Positions 32,279 through 40,928 of a DNA stretch of 64,000 bases are shown one piece after another. Source of the stretch: PALSA-129 sp050014595. Lineage in GTDB: Bacteria; Acidobacteriota; Terriglobia; Bryobacterales; Bryobacteraceae. Location: NCBI GenBank assembly GCA_050014595.1, contig JBEKDA010000008.1:1-64000 (forward strand). The letters run 5' to 3'. Within the stretch, counting starts at the first letter, position 1. Each line of letters starts with the position of its first letter. The notes below the pieces were generated by a model that was given only the letters and a program-made list of their open reading frames with translations, was not told the DNA's origin and did not search any database. The position numbers were made by a program, and so were the translations under genes.

Positions 32279-35218
32279 ATGTCCCGTCTTGCCCGTACCT
32301 TTCCCTTTCTTTTCCTTTGCGCTTGTGAGACGCTTTTCGCGCAGGTTCCCACTGTCAGTGGGGTTCTGAACGCCGGCGACTACACCAACGTCATGGCGAT
32401 GGGAAGCATCGTCGCGATTTTCGGCACTAATCTGGCGCCGCGACAGGTGTCCGCACCCGGCTACTCTCTACCTGCGATGCTGGCCGGCAGCCTGGTGGAA
32501 ATCGTCGATGGATCTCGCGTGATCGACGCGCCCCTGTATTTCGTCAGCAGCGGCCAGATTAACGCGCAATTGCCATTCGGCCTGCAAAACAACACCGTGC
32601 AAGTTCGTGTGCGGGCCACCGCCGGCGTCAGCAATGCGGTGCCTGTCACGGTCTCGGCCGTCGCGCCGCGTCTCTTCACCAAGTCGATGGACGGAAAAGG
32701 CGAGGCCATCCTGCTCCACAGCGACAACGTTACCCTTGTCTCCACCGCACAGCCGGCACAGCCGGGCGAGGTGGTGGTCGCCTACATGACCGGCCTCGGC
32801 GCCGTTTCTCCTGCCATCCAGGCGGGCGCCGCCGCAGGCGATGGCAGCGCCGCCTATCCGCTCAATGTGGTGGCACAGCCAGTTGAAGTCCTGGTGGATG
32901 GTACCAGCGCAACCGTGCTTTGGGCCGGCATGGTGCCGTACTTCGCAGGCCTGTACCAGGTGAACTTCCGGATGCCCCGGCCGCTGCGCGACGGCAAAGC
33001 CACCATCGCCATAGCGGCCGCCGCCGGCCAGTCGCAGGATAACGTTACGGCGGCCGCAACATCGGGTATCGCCTGGCAGCCCGTGGTCTCCGCTTCCGTG
33101 GGTGCCGCGGGCGGAACGGTCACCGGGCCGGGTGTCAGCATCGCCATTCCGGCGGGCGTGCTGGTTGACACGGGCGCCATTACAGTAACCCGCAGCACGG
33201 ATCAAGCGCACCCGAATCCCAACCGCATCAGCGATCTCTTTGCCGTGGACGGCATCCCATCCGAACGCAGCGTGCCGGTGACCATCACTATGGACCTTCC
33301 CTCCGCGGGCGGTCCGGTCGATGAGCCGGAGCTCGTGATGGTGCTGCCTTATGGCACGCCGAATACCGCTCCCACCTTTCTGCACACTACGCGCAACGGC
33401 AACCAGTTGACGTTCACGCTGCCTGCGAGCAGCACGACCGCGTCGGGCACGGGTTCCGCGCACGCCGTCGGCACGGCCGCGCCGGGCACGAGTTCCGCGT
33501 ACGCTGTCAGCGCAGCCGCTGGCGGCATACCCATCACCCGCTATTTCTACTACGAGGTGGTCAATGGCCTGAAGTACTGGAAGAGCAGCGACAACATCAC
33601 CGTTCTATACTGCAAGAATGCCGTTACGCTCAGCCGGGCCCAGGCGATCGCCGACGGGCTGGACAAGGCATTCAGCCTGTTGGAGAATCCCGTCGGGATG
33701 AGCTGGGCGGGCAAGCCGCTCCCCGTCGAAGCCTTCATCTACCCCTTCGAGACCTTCCTGTATTTCTGGGGCGACAATCCGGACAACCCCGGGGGCGAAG
33801 GTTCGCGCTCGTTCGGCATCGCCGGCCAGTCGCTAAACCTGAACTCGAAGTTCCTGAAAACGGATGGCGACATCCCCGCCATGCAGATCCTGGCCGGCCA
33901 TGAGTTGTTCCATGTTCTGCAAAACGTGTACGATCCGCGTGCGGGGGCGCGCCAGTCCATGGAACAGACCCAGTGGCTGTGGATGGAGGAAGCTACCGCG
34001 ACCTGGTTCGAGCACCTCTATGAGCCCACCTGGATTTCGGATATGGTGATCGCCGGACAGTGGGCCTTCATGACCCAACATCCCCTGGAATACCTGGGGG
34101 ATACGCTTTCCACGCAACGGCACGGCTACGGCGCATCCATGTTTATCGAGTACCTGACATCCAAGTACGGACCCGCGTTCGTCAGCAAGATCTTCAGCAA
34201 GCTGAAAGTCTCCACGGTGGCGACTCAGCCCTACCCGACCGAGGCGTTGCGGAGCGTTCTTACCACCACGCTCTCCAGCGAGTGGCTAGGCTTCTGCGGC
34301 CAGTTCATGGCGGGCAAGGTCTACGCGAACTACGTGGTGCCGGACCCCATTGCCCTCCTCGCAAACGTCTCTAGTACCTCGTCGTTCACCGACGATACGC
34401 CGAAAGCGGTGACCCTGGGTGGCGACTTCGGCGACCTCACCGGGCAGTTCTACTCGGTGAAATTCAGCGGCACGTGGAAGGCCAACACCGCGCTCACGGT
34501 GACGCTGAGTTCTCCCGGCAACGCGCAGGCCGTCATTTACCTGATGAAGGGAAAGACCTGGGAGTTGAAGCAGATCGTGGATTCAGCCAAGTGGCAAATT
34601 CCGAATGCCGAGCAACTGGCGGCCGCCAAGGAGCAGTGGGTCATTATGATCGCGAACGGCAATTCGACCCTGACGGGAACCGGTTCTACCCACATCGAGT
34701 TGAAGCTCGAAATTCAGGAAAGCGGCCTGGTGTACAGCTACAGAGAAAGCTTCCACGGTTTGCTATACAACCAGTATTACGAGTTGGATTTCGACGTAGC
34801 GGTGGACGGGACAGCGCCGTTCAAAGTGAACGAAGCACGGGTGTATACGGGCGCCGGCGGGTGCTGCTTCTCGGTCTTTTCCGCCGGTCTGATTACACCG
34901 GTCTTCGATCTGAAGGCAGACGCGAAGGAGCCGGGCAAGGACCAGGTGGACGAGTTCACCGTGACGGTGACCTACAGCAACCTGAAACGTGGGCCGGGCG
35001 CGCCGAGCGGGTGGATTGACGGGATAACGGTGAAGGCCGGTTTCGATGTCGCGAGCACCATGGTTCCGGGGTTGTCGACCATGTCCAAGACTTACAAAGT
35101 GACGCGGGGAGGTAAGGCGGTTTTATCGACTTTCCTGACACAGTTGTTGTGGCCGGGCGGCGGGACACTGGGCGGCACTGACAGCCCGGTCACCATCACC
35201 TTTTCACCGTCCAAGTGA
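32279..35218 (+). CDS. Secreted TIGR03437/ZU5-like/zinc protease protein
   Basis: About 979 aa from ATG 32279 with GGAGG eight bases upstream. Signal peptide 1-20. Residues 25-235 match the Solibacter-type domain TIGR03437 (SGVLNAGDYTN, FGTNLAP, GQINAQLPF, VAYMTGLGAV). Residues 270-345 resemble a ZU5 domain (GGTVTGPGVSIAIPAGVLVD). Residues 430-700 hold a gluzincin-type zinc site: H541-E-L-F-H in AGHELFHVLQ, and EEATATWFE downstream. C-terminal beta domains follow. Probably an exported metallopeptidase. The last 23 bases overlap a small convergent gene. Confidence 0.75.
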   Translation: MSRLARTFPFLFLCACETLFAQVPTVSGVLNAGDYTNVMAMGSIVAIFGTNLAPRQVSAPGYSLPAMLAGSLVEIVDGSRVIDAPLYFVSSGQINAQLPFGLQNNTVQVRVRATAGVSNAVPVTVSAVAPRLFTKSMDGKGEAILLHSDNVTLVSTAQPAQPGEVVVAYMTGLGAVSPAIQAGAAAGDGSAAYPLNVVAQPVEVLVDGTSATVLWAGMVPYFAGLYQVNFRMPRPLRDGKATIAIAAAAGQSQDNVTAAATSGIAWQPVVSASVGAAGGTVTGPGVSIAIPAGVLVDTGAITVTRSTDQAHPNPNRISDLFAVDGIPSERSVPVTITMDLPSAGGPVDEPELVMVLPYGTPNTAPTFLHTTRNGNQLTFTLPASSTTASGTGSAHAVGTAAPGTSSAYAVSAAAGGIPITRYFYYEVVNGLKYWKSSDNITVLYCKNAVTLSRAQAIADGLDKAFSLLENPVGMSWAGKPLPVEAFIYPFETFLYFWGDNPDNPGGEGSRSFGIAGQSLNLNSKFLKTDGDIPAMQILAGHELFHVLQNVYDPRAGARQSMEQTQWLWMEEATATWFEHLYEPTWISDMVIAGQWAFMTQHPLEYLGDTLSTQRHGYGASMFIEYLTSKYGPAFVSKIFSKLKVSTVATQPYPTEALRSVLTTTLSSEWLGFCGQFMAGKVYANYVVPDPIALLANVSSTSSFTDDTPKAVTLGGDFGDLTGQFYSVKFSGTWKANTALTVTLSSPGNAQAVIYLMKGKTWELKQIVDSAKWQIPNAEQLAAAKEQWVIMIANGNSTLTGTGSTHIELKLEIQESGLVYSYRESFHGLLYNQYYELDFDVAVDGTAPFKVNEARVYTGAGGCCFSVFSAGLITPVFDLKADAKEPGKDQVDEFTVTVTYSNLKRGPGAPSGWIDGITVKAGFDVASTMVPGLSTMSKTYKVTRGGKAVLSTFLTQLLWPGGGTLGGTDSPVTITFSPSK

Positions 35219-35363
35219 AGGGGCGTAAGGGGAGTGCCGTCTCGACTTCCCGCACACCGTAAAGTTTCAGCACGTGGCGGCGGATTTCCTCGCCGATGCG
35301 CTCGGGGTTTTCGGCGCGGTCGTGTTCCACTTCCACCTTGAAGAAGAGATCGGTACGGCTCAT
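35196..35363 (-). CDS. Small conserved-type protein
   Basis: A 55 aa protein, starting at ATG 35363: SRTDLFFKVEVEHDRAENPE then a helix IGEEIRRHVLKLYGVREVET. The mixed alpha/beta pattern looks like a ferredoxin-like half. It overlaps the protease gene by 23 bases in convergent orientation. Function unknown. Confidence 0.55.
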   Translation of the reverse strand: MSRTDLFFKVEVEHDRAENPERIGEEIRRHVLKLYGVREVETALPLRPFTWTVKR

Positions 35364-35397
35364 CGGTTGCAGAGTCTCCAACCTTTATACTAAGGGA

Positions 35398-36036
35398 ATG
35401 GCCTGCGCCTTGTGCGAGACGCGCCGGCCGCGGCGCTATTGTCCCGGAGTCCGGGGTGAAATTTGCACTACGTGCTGCGGAACGGAACGCGAGATGACCG
35501 TGGACTGCCCGCCGGATTGCGAGTTCCTGCTGGAAGCGCGCAAGCACGACAAGCCCGTTCCACTGGATGCCGCGGCGATTCCCAACCGGGATATCCCCAT
35601 CACCGAGGAGTTTGTGGGGGAGAACGAGGAGTTGGCGCTCCACCTGGCGGGCGCCCTGGTGACGTCCGCGGAGGCATCGCCTTCGGTGGTGGACTTCGAT
35701 GCGCGCGAAGCGCTGGCAGCGGCGATTCGCACCTACCGGACGCGCCAAAGCGGCCTCTATTACGAGAGTCTCCCCGAGAATCCGCTGGCGGCCGGGTTAA
35801 CGCGAGCTGTTCTGGATGCGGCGGAGGAGTTTCAGCGCGAGGAGACCGAGCGCCTGGGAATGTCGCGGACACGCGATTCGGCGGTGCTGGGCATGCTGGT
35901 GTTCCTGCAGCACTTCGAACTGGACCGCAACAACGGCCGGCGGCGCGGACGCGCGTTTCTGCACGCCTTGCGGACGCTCTACCCTTCCGGATCGGACGGG
36001 GATTCCCCAGGAACCTCCTCACTGGTCCTGCCCTGA
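35398..36036 (+). CDS. Cys-rich zinc-binding hypothetical protein
   Basis: A 212 aa protein from ATG 35398. The first 55 residues hold nine cysteines: ACALCETRRPRRYCPG, EICTTCCGTERE and VDCPPDCEFL, a likely two-zinc module followed by EARKH. The rest is helical (AAIRTYRTRQSGLYYESLPENP). Proteins with this N-terminus are known to me only as hypothetical. The last 58 bases overlap fliM in convergent orientation. Confidence 0.7.
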   Translation: MACALCETRRPRRYCPGVRGEICTTCCGTEREMTVDCPPDCEFLLEARKHDKPVPLDAAAIPNRDIPITEEFVGENEELALHLAGALVTSAEASPSVVDFDAREALAAAIRTYRTRQSGLYYESLPENPLAAGLTRAVLDAAEEFQREETERLGMSRTRDSAVLGMLVFLQHFELDRNNGRRRGRAFLHALRTLYPSGSDGDSPGTSSLVLP

Positions 36037-36983
36037 GCCGGGACGGGACGGATCTGATCGACCAGGCAGGCCCTCTTTCGTCCGGCTCCGACCACCTGAG
36101 CGGAATACCGGTGGGTATCGTTGACCAGTAAATCCACGGAGCGGCCCACCGGGTAGTCGAAGGTGAGCAGGTGGCCTTCGGCCAATGCCAGCAGGTCGCG
36201 AACCGCCAGAGTGGGGCCTTCCAGCCGGGCTTCGAGGGTGAGGGCGGCTTCGCGAAGCACCGACAGGACGCGAAGTTGCTCGGCGACGCTGGCGTGAGTC
36301 TTGCGGACGGACCACTGCTGGTCGAATTTCTGCCGCATCATCTTGATCACGATGGAAGGCATGGCGATATTCATCATGCCGACGGTTTCTCCGATGCGGA
36401 CTTCCACGCCCACCGCGACCACAGCTTCATTGGGAGCCAGCAGGTGGAGCAACTGCGGCTCGGTCTCCATGGATTCGATCGTGAAATCCACGGCCGTGAC
36501 GCCTTTCCAGGCTTCCCGCAGGTCATGCAGGATGATGCGGAAGAGGCCGTCGAGGAGTTTCTGTTCGATTTCGGTGATTTCGCGCTGGATGGTCGTGGAG
36601 GTCTTGCCGGTGCCGCCCAGGAGCATTTCGAGGATGGGAAAGACCAGGGAGGGGTTCAATTCGAGGACGGCGTTGCCATCGTAAGGGCTGAGGCCGAGCG
36701 AGACCATGCAGGTGGGAGAGGGAAGGCCGTCAAGGAATTCGGCGTAAGAGAGTTGTTCGACGCTGACGAGGTTGACGGTGAGATAGGAGCGAAGGTAGGC
36801 GGAGAGGCTGGAGACCAGGTTGCGGACGAAGGTGTCGTGAAGCAGGTGAATGGCGCGGACCTGGGATTTGGGAATGCGGTCGGGGCGGCGGAAGTCGAAG
36901 CGGACGACCGGAGAATCGCGTTTGCGCTCGGCCATGTTGGAGAAGACCGCATCGATCTCCTGTTGAGACAGTTCCCGGTTCAA
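35979..36983 (-). CDS. fliM: Flagellar motor switch protein FliM
   Basis: A 334 aa protein. The N-terminal ELSQQEIDAVFSNM is the CheY-P binding segment of FliM, followed by the middle CheC-like domain (DTFVRNLVSSLSAYLRS, LLGGTGKTSTTIQREIT EIEQ) and the C-terminal SpoA domain (ARLEGPTLAVRDLLALAEG). The protein forms the C-ring and switches rotation. It is divergent from CheY-like and CheX-like genes, which fits a chemotaxis locus. The SpoA end carries an extra 30-residue tail. Confidence 0.9.
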   Translation of the reverse strand: MNRELSQQEIDAVFSNMAERKRDSPVVRFDFRRPDRIPKSQVRAIHLLHDTFVRNLVSSLSAYLRSYLTVNLVSVEQLSYAEFLDGLPSPTCMVSLGLSPYDGNAVLELNPSLVFPILEMLLGGTGKTSTTIQREITEIEQKLLDGLFRIILHDLREAWKGVTAVDFTIESMETEPQLLHLLAPNEAVVAVGVEVRIGETVGMMNIAMPSIVIKMMRQKFDQQWSVRKTHASVAEQLRVLSVLREAALTLEARLEGPTLAVRDLLALAEGHLLTFDYPVGRSVDLLVNDTHRYSAQVVGAGRKRACLVDQIRPVPAQGRTSEEVPGESPSDPEG

Positions 36984-37148
36984 ATTCCACGCTCCTGGGT
37001 CTCATATCGACTCTTTTGCGGCAAACCTTAGCCCCCTCCAGGAATTCCGGCGCGGCCGCGCGGCGGACGGCCTTCCCCGCCAGAATCTCCGCCCTGGCGC
37101 TAATGAAAGCCGCTCTTTGTTCCGATGAATAACAGTGTAAGGAGCCGA

Positions 37149-37538
37149 ATGGAATCCGACGTCTTAGTAGTGGATGACTCTGCTGCGATCCGCAAGATCC
37201 TGCAGCGCGTGCTCCGCCAAACCGGCATGGCCATTCGCACGATCCATGAAGCGGGTGACGGACAGGAAGCGCTGGAGGTCATGAACGCCCACAAGGTGGA
37301 CCTGGTTCTCACCGATATCAACATGCCCAAAATGGACGGATTGCAATTCCTGGCATCGGTCAAGGCATCCGCTCACTGGCGTCAGGTGCCGGTGGTCATG
37401 ATCACCACCGAAGGCGGCGAAACCAAGGTGGGCGAAGCGGTCAAACTGGGGGCGGCCGGTTACGTGCGCAAGCCATTCACAGCCGATCAAATTAAGGAGA
37501 AGCTGGCGGGGATTCTGGAGCCGGCGGTGCCGTTATGA
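37149..37538 (+). CDS. CheY-like single-domain response regulator
   Basis: A 129 aa receiver with acidic pocket D9-D10, phosphoacceptor D56 in LVLTDINMPKMDG, switch Thr in VVMITTEGG and Lys in VRKPF. AAGGAG lies five bases before ATG 37149, preferred over ATG 37125. Overlap by four bases (ATGA) with the CheX-like gene and divergence from fliM point to chemotaxis signalling; it may be the CheY that binds FliM. Confidence 0.9.
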   Translation: MESDVLVVDDSAAIRKILQRVLRQTGMAIRTIHEAGDGQEALEVMNAHKVDLVLTDINMPKMDGLQFLASVKASAHWRQVPVVMITTEGGETKVGEAVKLGAAGYVRKPFTADQIKEKLAGILEPAVPL

Positions 37539-38068
37539 ACTTGCAACCGATACTGGTGGAGTCTGTGAGCCAGGCCACGGCCCAGGTTTTTTCGACCATG
37601 CTGGGCGTCGAAATTGCGCGCGGCGAGGTCACCGCCGAGGATGGCACGCAGGAAGCCAACGACGGCGTCGTGTCTTTCATCGGCCTGGCCGGCGAATGGG
37701 CGGGGACCGGCAGCTTGAGCTGTTCCCCGGTGCTGGCGTGCCGCATCTGCGCCGCTATGCTGATGTGCGAAGCCACGGCCGTCAACGAGGAAGTGCTGGA
37801 CGCGGTCGCCGAGTTGACCAACATGATTATCGGAAGCGTCAAGACCGATATGGAATCCCACCTGGGTCCGCTCGGCCTAAGCATTCCCACGGTGGTTTTC
37901 GGGCGAAACTTCAAGACCAAGAGCGCCGGCAGCAATGAATGGATCGTCGTCAGGTTCCACTGGGAGGACGAGACCCTGCAGGTCAGGATCTGCCTGGCGC
38001 CCAGCGGCCGTTCCCCTCACGTGATGCTGCACCCTGGCGGCCCGCAAGCCTGCGCCCTGGACGTCTGA
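37535..38068 (+). CDS. CheX-like chemotaxis phosphatase
   Basis: A 177 aa protein of the CheC/CheX/FliY phosphatase fold. The key helix is NEEVLDAVAELTNMIIGSVK, with the E-x2-N pair that places water at the phospho-Asp of CheY, and GPLGLSIPTVVFGRNF follows. It starts inside the stop codon of the CheY-like gene. It probably dephosphorylates that regulator. Confidence 0.85.
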   Translation: MNLQPILVESVSQATAQVFSTMLGVEIARGEVTAEDGTQEANDGVVSFIGLAGEWAGTGSLSCSPVLACRICAAMLMCEATAVNEEVLDAVAELTNMIIGSVKTDMESHLGPLGLSIPTVVFGRNFKTKSAGSNEWIVVRFHWEDETLQVRICLAPSGRSPHVMLHPGGPQACALDV

Positions 38069-38072
38069 AGTC

Positions 38073-38159
38073 ATGGGTATGGAGGTCAAGATTCTTCTGG
38101 ATATCGACAAAGTGCTCTCGGGGCAGGATCTGCACGGCTGGAACGGGCTGCTCGATTGA
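38073..38159 (+). pseudogene. CheW C-terminal remnant
   Basis: The 28-codon frame reads MEVKILLDIDKVLSGQDLHG, which matches the final strand and helix of CheW (vkiLLDidkvLs). Nothing of the first three quarters of CheW is present. It lies four bases after the CheX-like gene and is best seen as the end of a deleted cheW. Confidence 0.6.
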
Positions 38160-38199
38160 GGAATCCGCCAGCCACAATTTCACGGGGAGGGTGCCACTG

Positions 38200-38379
38200 A
38201 TGAACGAGACGAACGGCTGCAGCGAGAAGATTTCGAAAACCATTCCGGCGACCGATGAAATCGCCTTCCAGGCCAGCCTGTTGGCGCTGAGCGCGGCCGT
38301 GGAAGCGGCGGCGGCCCGGCGCTCGACCGAAACCCCCGCCGACATCGCCCGCGTGAAAAAACGCGAAAACCGCTTCTGA
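38200..38379 (+). pseudogene. Methyl-accepting chemotaxis protein remnant
   Basis: A 59-codon frame with a good ribosome site (GGGAGG) encodes SKTIPATDEIAFQASLLALS followed by AAVEAAAARR, the hairpin tip of chemoreceptors (normally IDEIAFQTNLLALNAAVEAARAGE). The sensor, transmembrane and most of the coiled coil are absent. Either a fragment or a captured peptide; with the CheW end just upstream, a deletion joining two chemotaxis genes is likely. Confidence 0.6.
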
Positions 38380-38509
38380 GAAGTCACTCTGGCGCCGCAT
38401 CTTGCAGAGTTGCGCCGCCAACAATGTTGCTTCATGACAGCCCCTGAAGTTGACGCTGAGGCACTCGCATCGTTACAGTAGAAGCGTTCACCTTTCCTTT
38501 GGCCAGAAA

Positions 38510-38587
38510 GTCCCCATCGTCTAGCCCGGCCTAGGACATCGCCCTTTCACGGCGGTAACGGGGGTTCGAATCCCCCTGGGGACGCCA
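38510..38587 (+). tRNA. tRNA-Glu (UUC)
   Basis: Acceptor GTCCCCA pairs with TGGGGAC; the anticodon loop CTTTCAC gives TTC (Glu, GAA/GAG); the T-arm has GGGGGTTCGAATCCCCC; CCA is encoded at 38585-38587. All stems are intact. The opposite-strand frame over it is a typical spurious translation. Confidence 0.95.
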
Positions 38588-38837
38588 AACCTGATTTCCT
38601 CGACAGGGATCATTGGGAATTGCTTGCCCCTCGAAACCGTTGTCCCTTCTGGGAAGAACTTCGTCTGCATACCCGATGCAGACCGGATAACACACCCCTG
38701 AAGAGTCCTGCCAGTCTTGGCAAGGATTCAGGCGGTTCGTGAGATTCTGATCCCGCCGATAGGCGATGGCAATGGCCATTTGTGGTTGGAGGTCTGAGAA
38801 TCGTTTATGATCGTGCGGTCCCCTTCCGGGGTGCTCG

Positions 38838-39326
38838 TTATTGCACCGAGTAAGGCACCGACACGTCGACGGTCTTCGGCTGGAAGCAGGACCTGTCGTT
38901 GCAGGCCTGATAACGCAGCTTGCCGACGGCCACGCCGGGGCCCGCCGCGGCGGTGGCTGCCACCTTGAAGCTGACGGCCAACTCGAAATTCCCGGTGTAG
39001 ACCGAGAGCGGCTTCTCGGCGAACTCGTACTTCTCGATCGTGGGCTTCGGGTAGGTGACCTTGCCGCCTTCGAGCGAGCCGAGCGCGGACCACGTCAGCG
39101 AAAGCGGAATCAGATAGTCTTCGCTGGGCGTGTTGCTGTTCACGTGGTAGCCGGCCAGGATGGAAATCGGGATCTTGGTGTAGACCGTCTCACTGCGCTT
39201 GCCGGCAACCTTTTGGGGTGGTCCCACGGTGAGGCGCTCGTTAGCGGGAGACTGCGGCCAAAGGGCCGGCAGGCAAAGCAGTGCTGCTAGCGCCGGCAGG
39301 CGGCCGCAAGAGTTCCTGAACAGCAT
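38838..39326 (-). CDS. DsbD N-terminal-domain protein
   Basis: A 162 aa exported protein: signal peptide (LPALAALLCLPALWPQSPA), then a beta-sandwich like the alpha domain of DsbD. Diagnostic pieces are GYHVNSNTPSEDYLIPLSL and RYQACNDRSCFQPKTVDVSV, where the two cysteines correspond to the redox pair of DsbD-alpha. The transmembrane and gamma domains of DsbD are absent, so electrons must come from another protein. The upstream TlpA-like gene, overlapping by 86 bases, is a likely partner. Confidence 0.8.
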   Translation of the reverse strand: MLFRNSCGRLPALAALLCLPALWPQSPANERLTVGPPQKVAGKRSETVYTKIPISILAGYHVNSNTPSEDYLIPLSLTWSALGSLEGGKVTYPKPTIEKYEFAEKPLSVYTGNFELAVSFKVAATAAAGPGVAVGKLRYQACNDRSCFQPKTVDVSVPYSVQ

Positions 39327-39834
39327 CTTCGTAATCCTTCCTGGTCGCGTCGAGCCCAACGTGGATCGCGGCGACTTTTCCCTCCCGATCGATCAGGAAG
39401 GTGGTGGGCAGCGCGTCCACGCCGCCGTACTCGCGGGCGGTCTCGTCGTTGCCGATCACCACCCGGTAATTGACTTTCAATTCCGTGAGAAACGGCTTGA
39501 CGGCTTCCCAGCCCTCGTCGTCCATGGCCACGCCGAGCACTTCGAAACCCTTGTCCTTATTCTGGCGCTCCATCTCCATGAACCACGGGATCTCGATGCG
39601 GCAGGGGCCGCACCAGGTGGCCCAAAAATCCAGCAGCACCACTTTGCCTTTGTAATCGGAGAGGTGCACGGTCTTGCCATCGGCATCCTTGAGGGCGAAA
39701 TTGGGGGCCTCGCGTCGGTCCTTATCGGGCTTCACGCTCGCGGCCTTCGCAGAGCTGGAAGAGTGGTCGTGCAGCAAGAACGCCAGCAGCGCGGTGACGG
39801 CAAGGGCGGCGACGAAGTAACGCGGTACGGGCAC
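39241..39834 (-). CDS. TlpA/ResA-like thioredoxin
   Basis: About 197 aa from GTG 39834 (AGGA eight bases upstream). A single N-terminal membrane helix (VAALAVTALLAFLLHD) anchors a periplasmic thioredoxin fold with WCGPC and cis-Pro in DALPTTFLID. ResA/TlpA proteins reduce disulphides in cytochrome c maturation or other exported proteins. Its C-terminal 28 codons overlap the DsbD-alpha gene's signal peptide, an unusually long overlap. Confidence 0.85.
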   Translation of the reverse strand: MPVPRYFVAALAVTALLAFLLHDHSSSSAKAASVKPDKDRREAPNFALKDADGKTVHLSDYKGKVVLLDFWATWCGPCRIEIPWFMEMERQNKDKGFEVLGVAMDDEGWEAVKPFLTELKVNYRVVIGNDETAREYGGVDALPTTFLIDREGKVAAIHVGLDATRKDYEDAVQELLRPPAGASSTALPAGPLAAVSR

Positions 39835-39853
39835 AGATCGATTCCTGATCCAA

Positions 39854-40399
39854 TTATAGCGGCAAACGCCCGTTTGCAAAGGTTTGGTGAAACCAGGCGC
39901 GGCGGGCGGCGCGAAACCGGGCGGCCAGAGTGAACTCGGGGTGACGGGCTGCGCCGGAGTACAGCCAGGCCGCCGTGTCGCAGAAACTTTCGCAACAATA
40001 CTCGCGCCACCGCCGGCTGCGGGACTGGTGGTCGCGGGCGGCGATGGCCCGCTTTCTCCACTCGGCGGACCAGCCTAGTTCGCCGCCGGCGCCGGCTTCG
40101 AATTCGCGGTCCAGCAGCGCTTCCCACCGAAAGCGGGCGGGATTCCCGGCGCGCAGCCAGACAAAATGGAACAGCTCATGCACGAAGATGCGGGGAAACT
40201 CGGAGCGGGTGCAATCGAAAACCATGCGGCGCTCGCGCAGCCACGAGCCGGCGTGAACCGCCTGGCCGCGGCTGTGCAGGCCGCGCGCGCTTTCGATCTC
40301 GAGCGGCGCTCCTTCAACCGGCGGAAGGCGTCGCAAGATGGCCGCCACTTGCGATTGATGGGTGCGGTCCCGGAAATGGAAGAGCGTAGCGCTCGTCAT
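39854..40399 (-). CDS. Putative zinc metallopeptidase (HExxH)
   Basis: A 181 aa protein from ATG 40399. FPRIFVHELFHFVWLRAG has an HExxH site, and EYCCESFCDTAAW downstream could give the third ligand. The start is uncertain because a GC hairpin (40405-40422) occupies the ribosome-site position. No named family is recognised, but the motif set is that of small gluzincins. It ends 19 bases before the TlpA-like start. Confidence 0.6.
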   Translation of the reverse strand: MTSATLFHFRDRTHQSQVAAILRRLPPVEGAPLEIESARGLHSRGQAVHAGSWLRERRMVFDCTRSEFPRIFVHELFHFVWLRAGNPARFRWEALLDREFEAGAGGELGWSAEWRKRAIAARDHQSRSRRWREYCCESFCDTAAWLYSGAARHPEFTLAARFRAARRAWFHQTFANGRLPL

Positions 40400-40404
40400 G
40401 TGGA

Positions 40405-40444
40405 GCAGGCTTTCCAGCCTGCAACGCCGGCATTCTTGCCGGCG
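40405..40444. repeat. GC-rich hairpin pair
   Basis: GCAGGCT-TTCC-AGCCTGC (40405-40422) and CGCCGGC-ATTCTT-GCCGGCG (40425-40444... inner stem 40426-40443) stand directly upstream of the peptidase start, in the style of the other dispersed repeats. Confidence 0.65.
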
Positions 40445-40520
40445 CCAATGCCGGCTGGAACGCAGGCTCGCAGCCACCATTGGCTGCCCCACGAATGGCA
40501 ATGCTGTTCCATCACGGCCC

Positions 40521-40901
40521 TCAGTTCGCGGGGCTCTTGGCTTGTTCCTGGCGCGCGATTTCGGCGGCGTGTTCTTTGAGCTCGGCCGCGGTGAGCGTGA
40601 CGAGATCCTTTTCCATGTCCTCGCCGGTCTCCACCAGCCGCAGCAGGTGCAGTTCCGCCATGCGGGCGCACCAGGCATCGTCCATTTTGCGGCCGGTCGA
40701 GCGGCTCAACTCCACCAGCAAGGCGTGCGGAAGCGCCATGGTCTTCTCGGTGCGGGCGCCGCTTTCGTCCTGGAGGATAAACTTCACGTCCACGGTGTCG
40801 GCGTGACGAATCGAGATGGCGGTTTGCAGCCATTTGAACATGACCTGAAATTTTCGGCCGAACGGATCGGGGCCGGCCTCGAACTCGCGGAAATTGAGCA
40901 T
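40521..40901 (-). CDS. Hypothetical protein
   Basis: A 126 aa soluble protein: GRKFQVMFKWLQTAISIRHAD, a beta-rich centre (VKFILQDESGARTEKTMALPH) and a C-terminal helix rich in Glu/Lys. I recall similar proteins only as unnamed acidobacterial entries. It is divergent from the dehydrogenase gene with a 27-base gap, so their promoters overlap. Confidence 0.65.
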   Translation of the reverse strand: MLNFREFEAGPDPFGRKFQVMFKWLQTAISIRHADTVDVKFILQDESGARTEKTMALPHALLVELSRSTGRKMDDAWCARMAELHLLRLVETGEDMEKDLVTLTAAELKEHAAEIARQEQAKSPAN

Positions 40902-40928
40902 CTATGGCTATTTTACAATGGGGCCAGG

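Noticed and set aside
38531..38779. 82-codon minus-strand frame ending RPQGDSNPRYRRERAMS
   Set aside because: It is the antisense of tRNA-Glu; this peptide type is a well-known spurious annotation.
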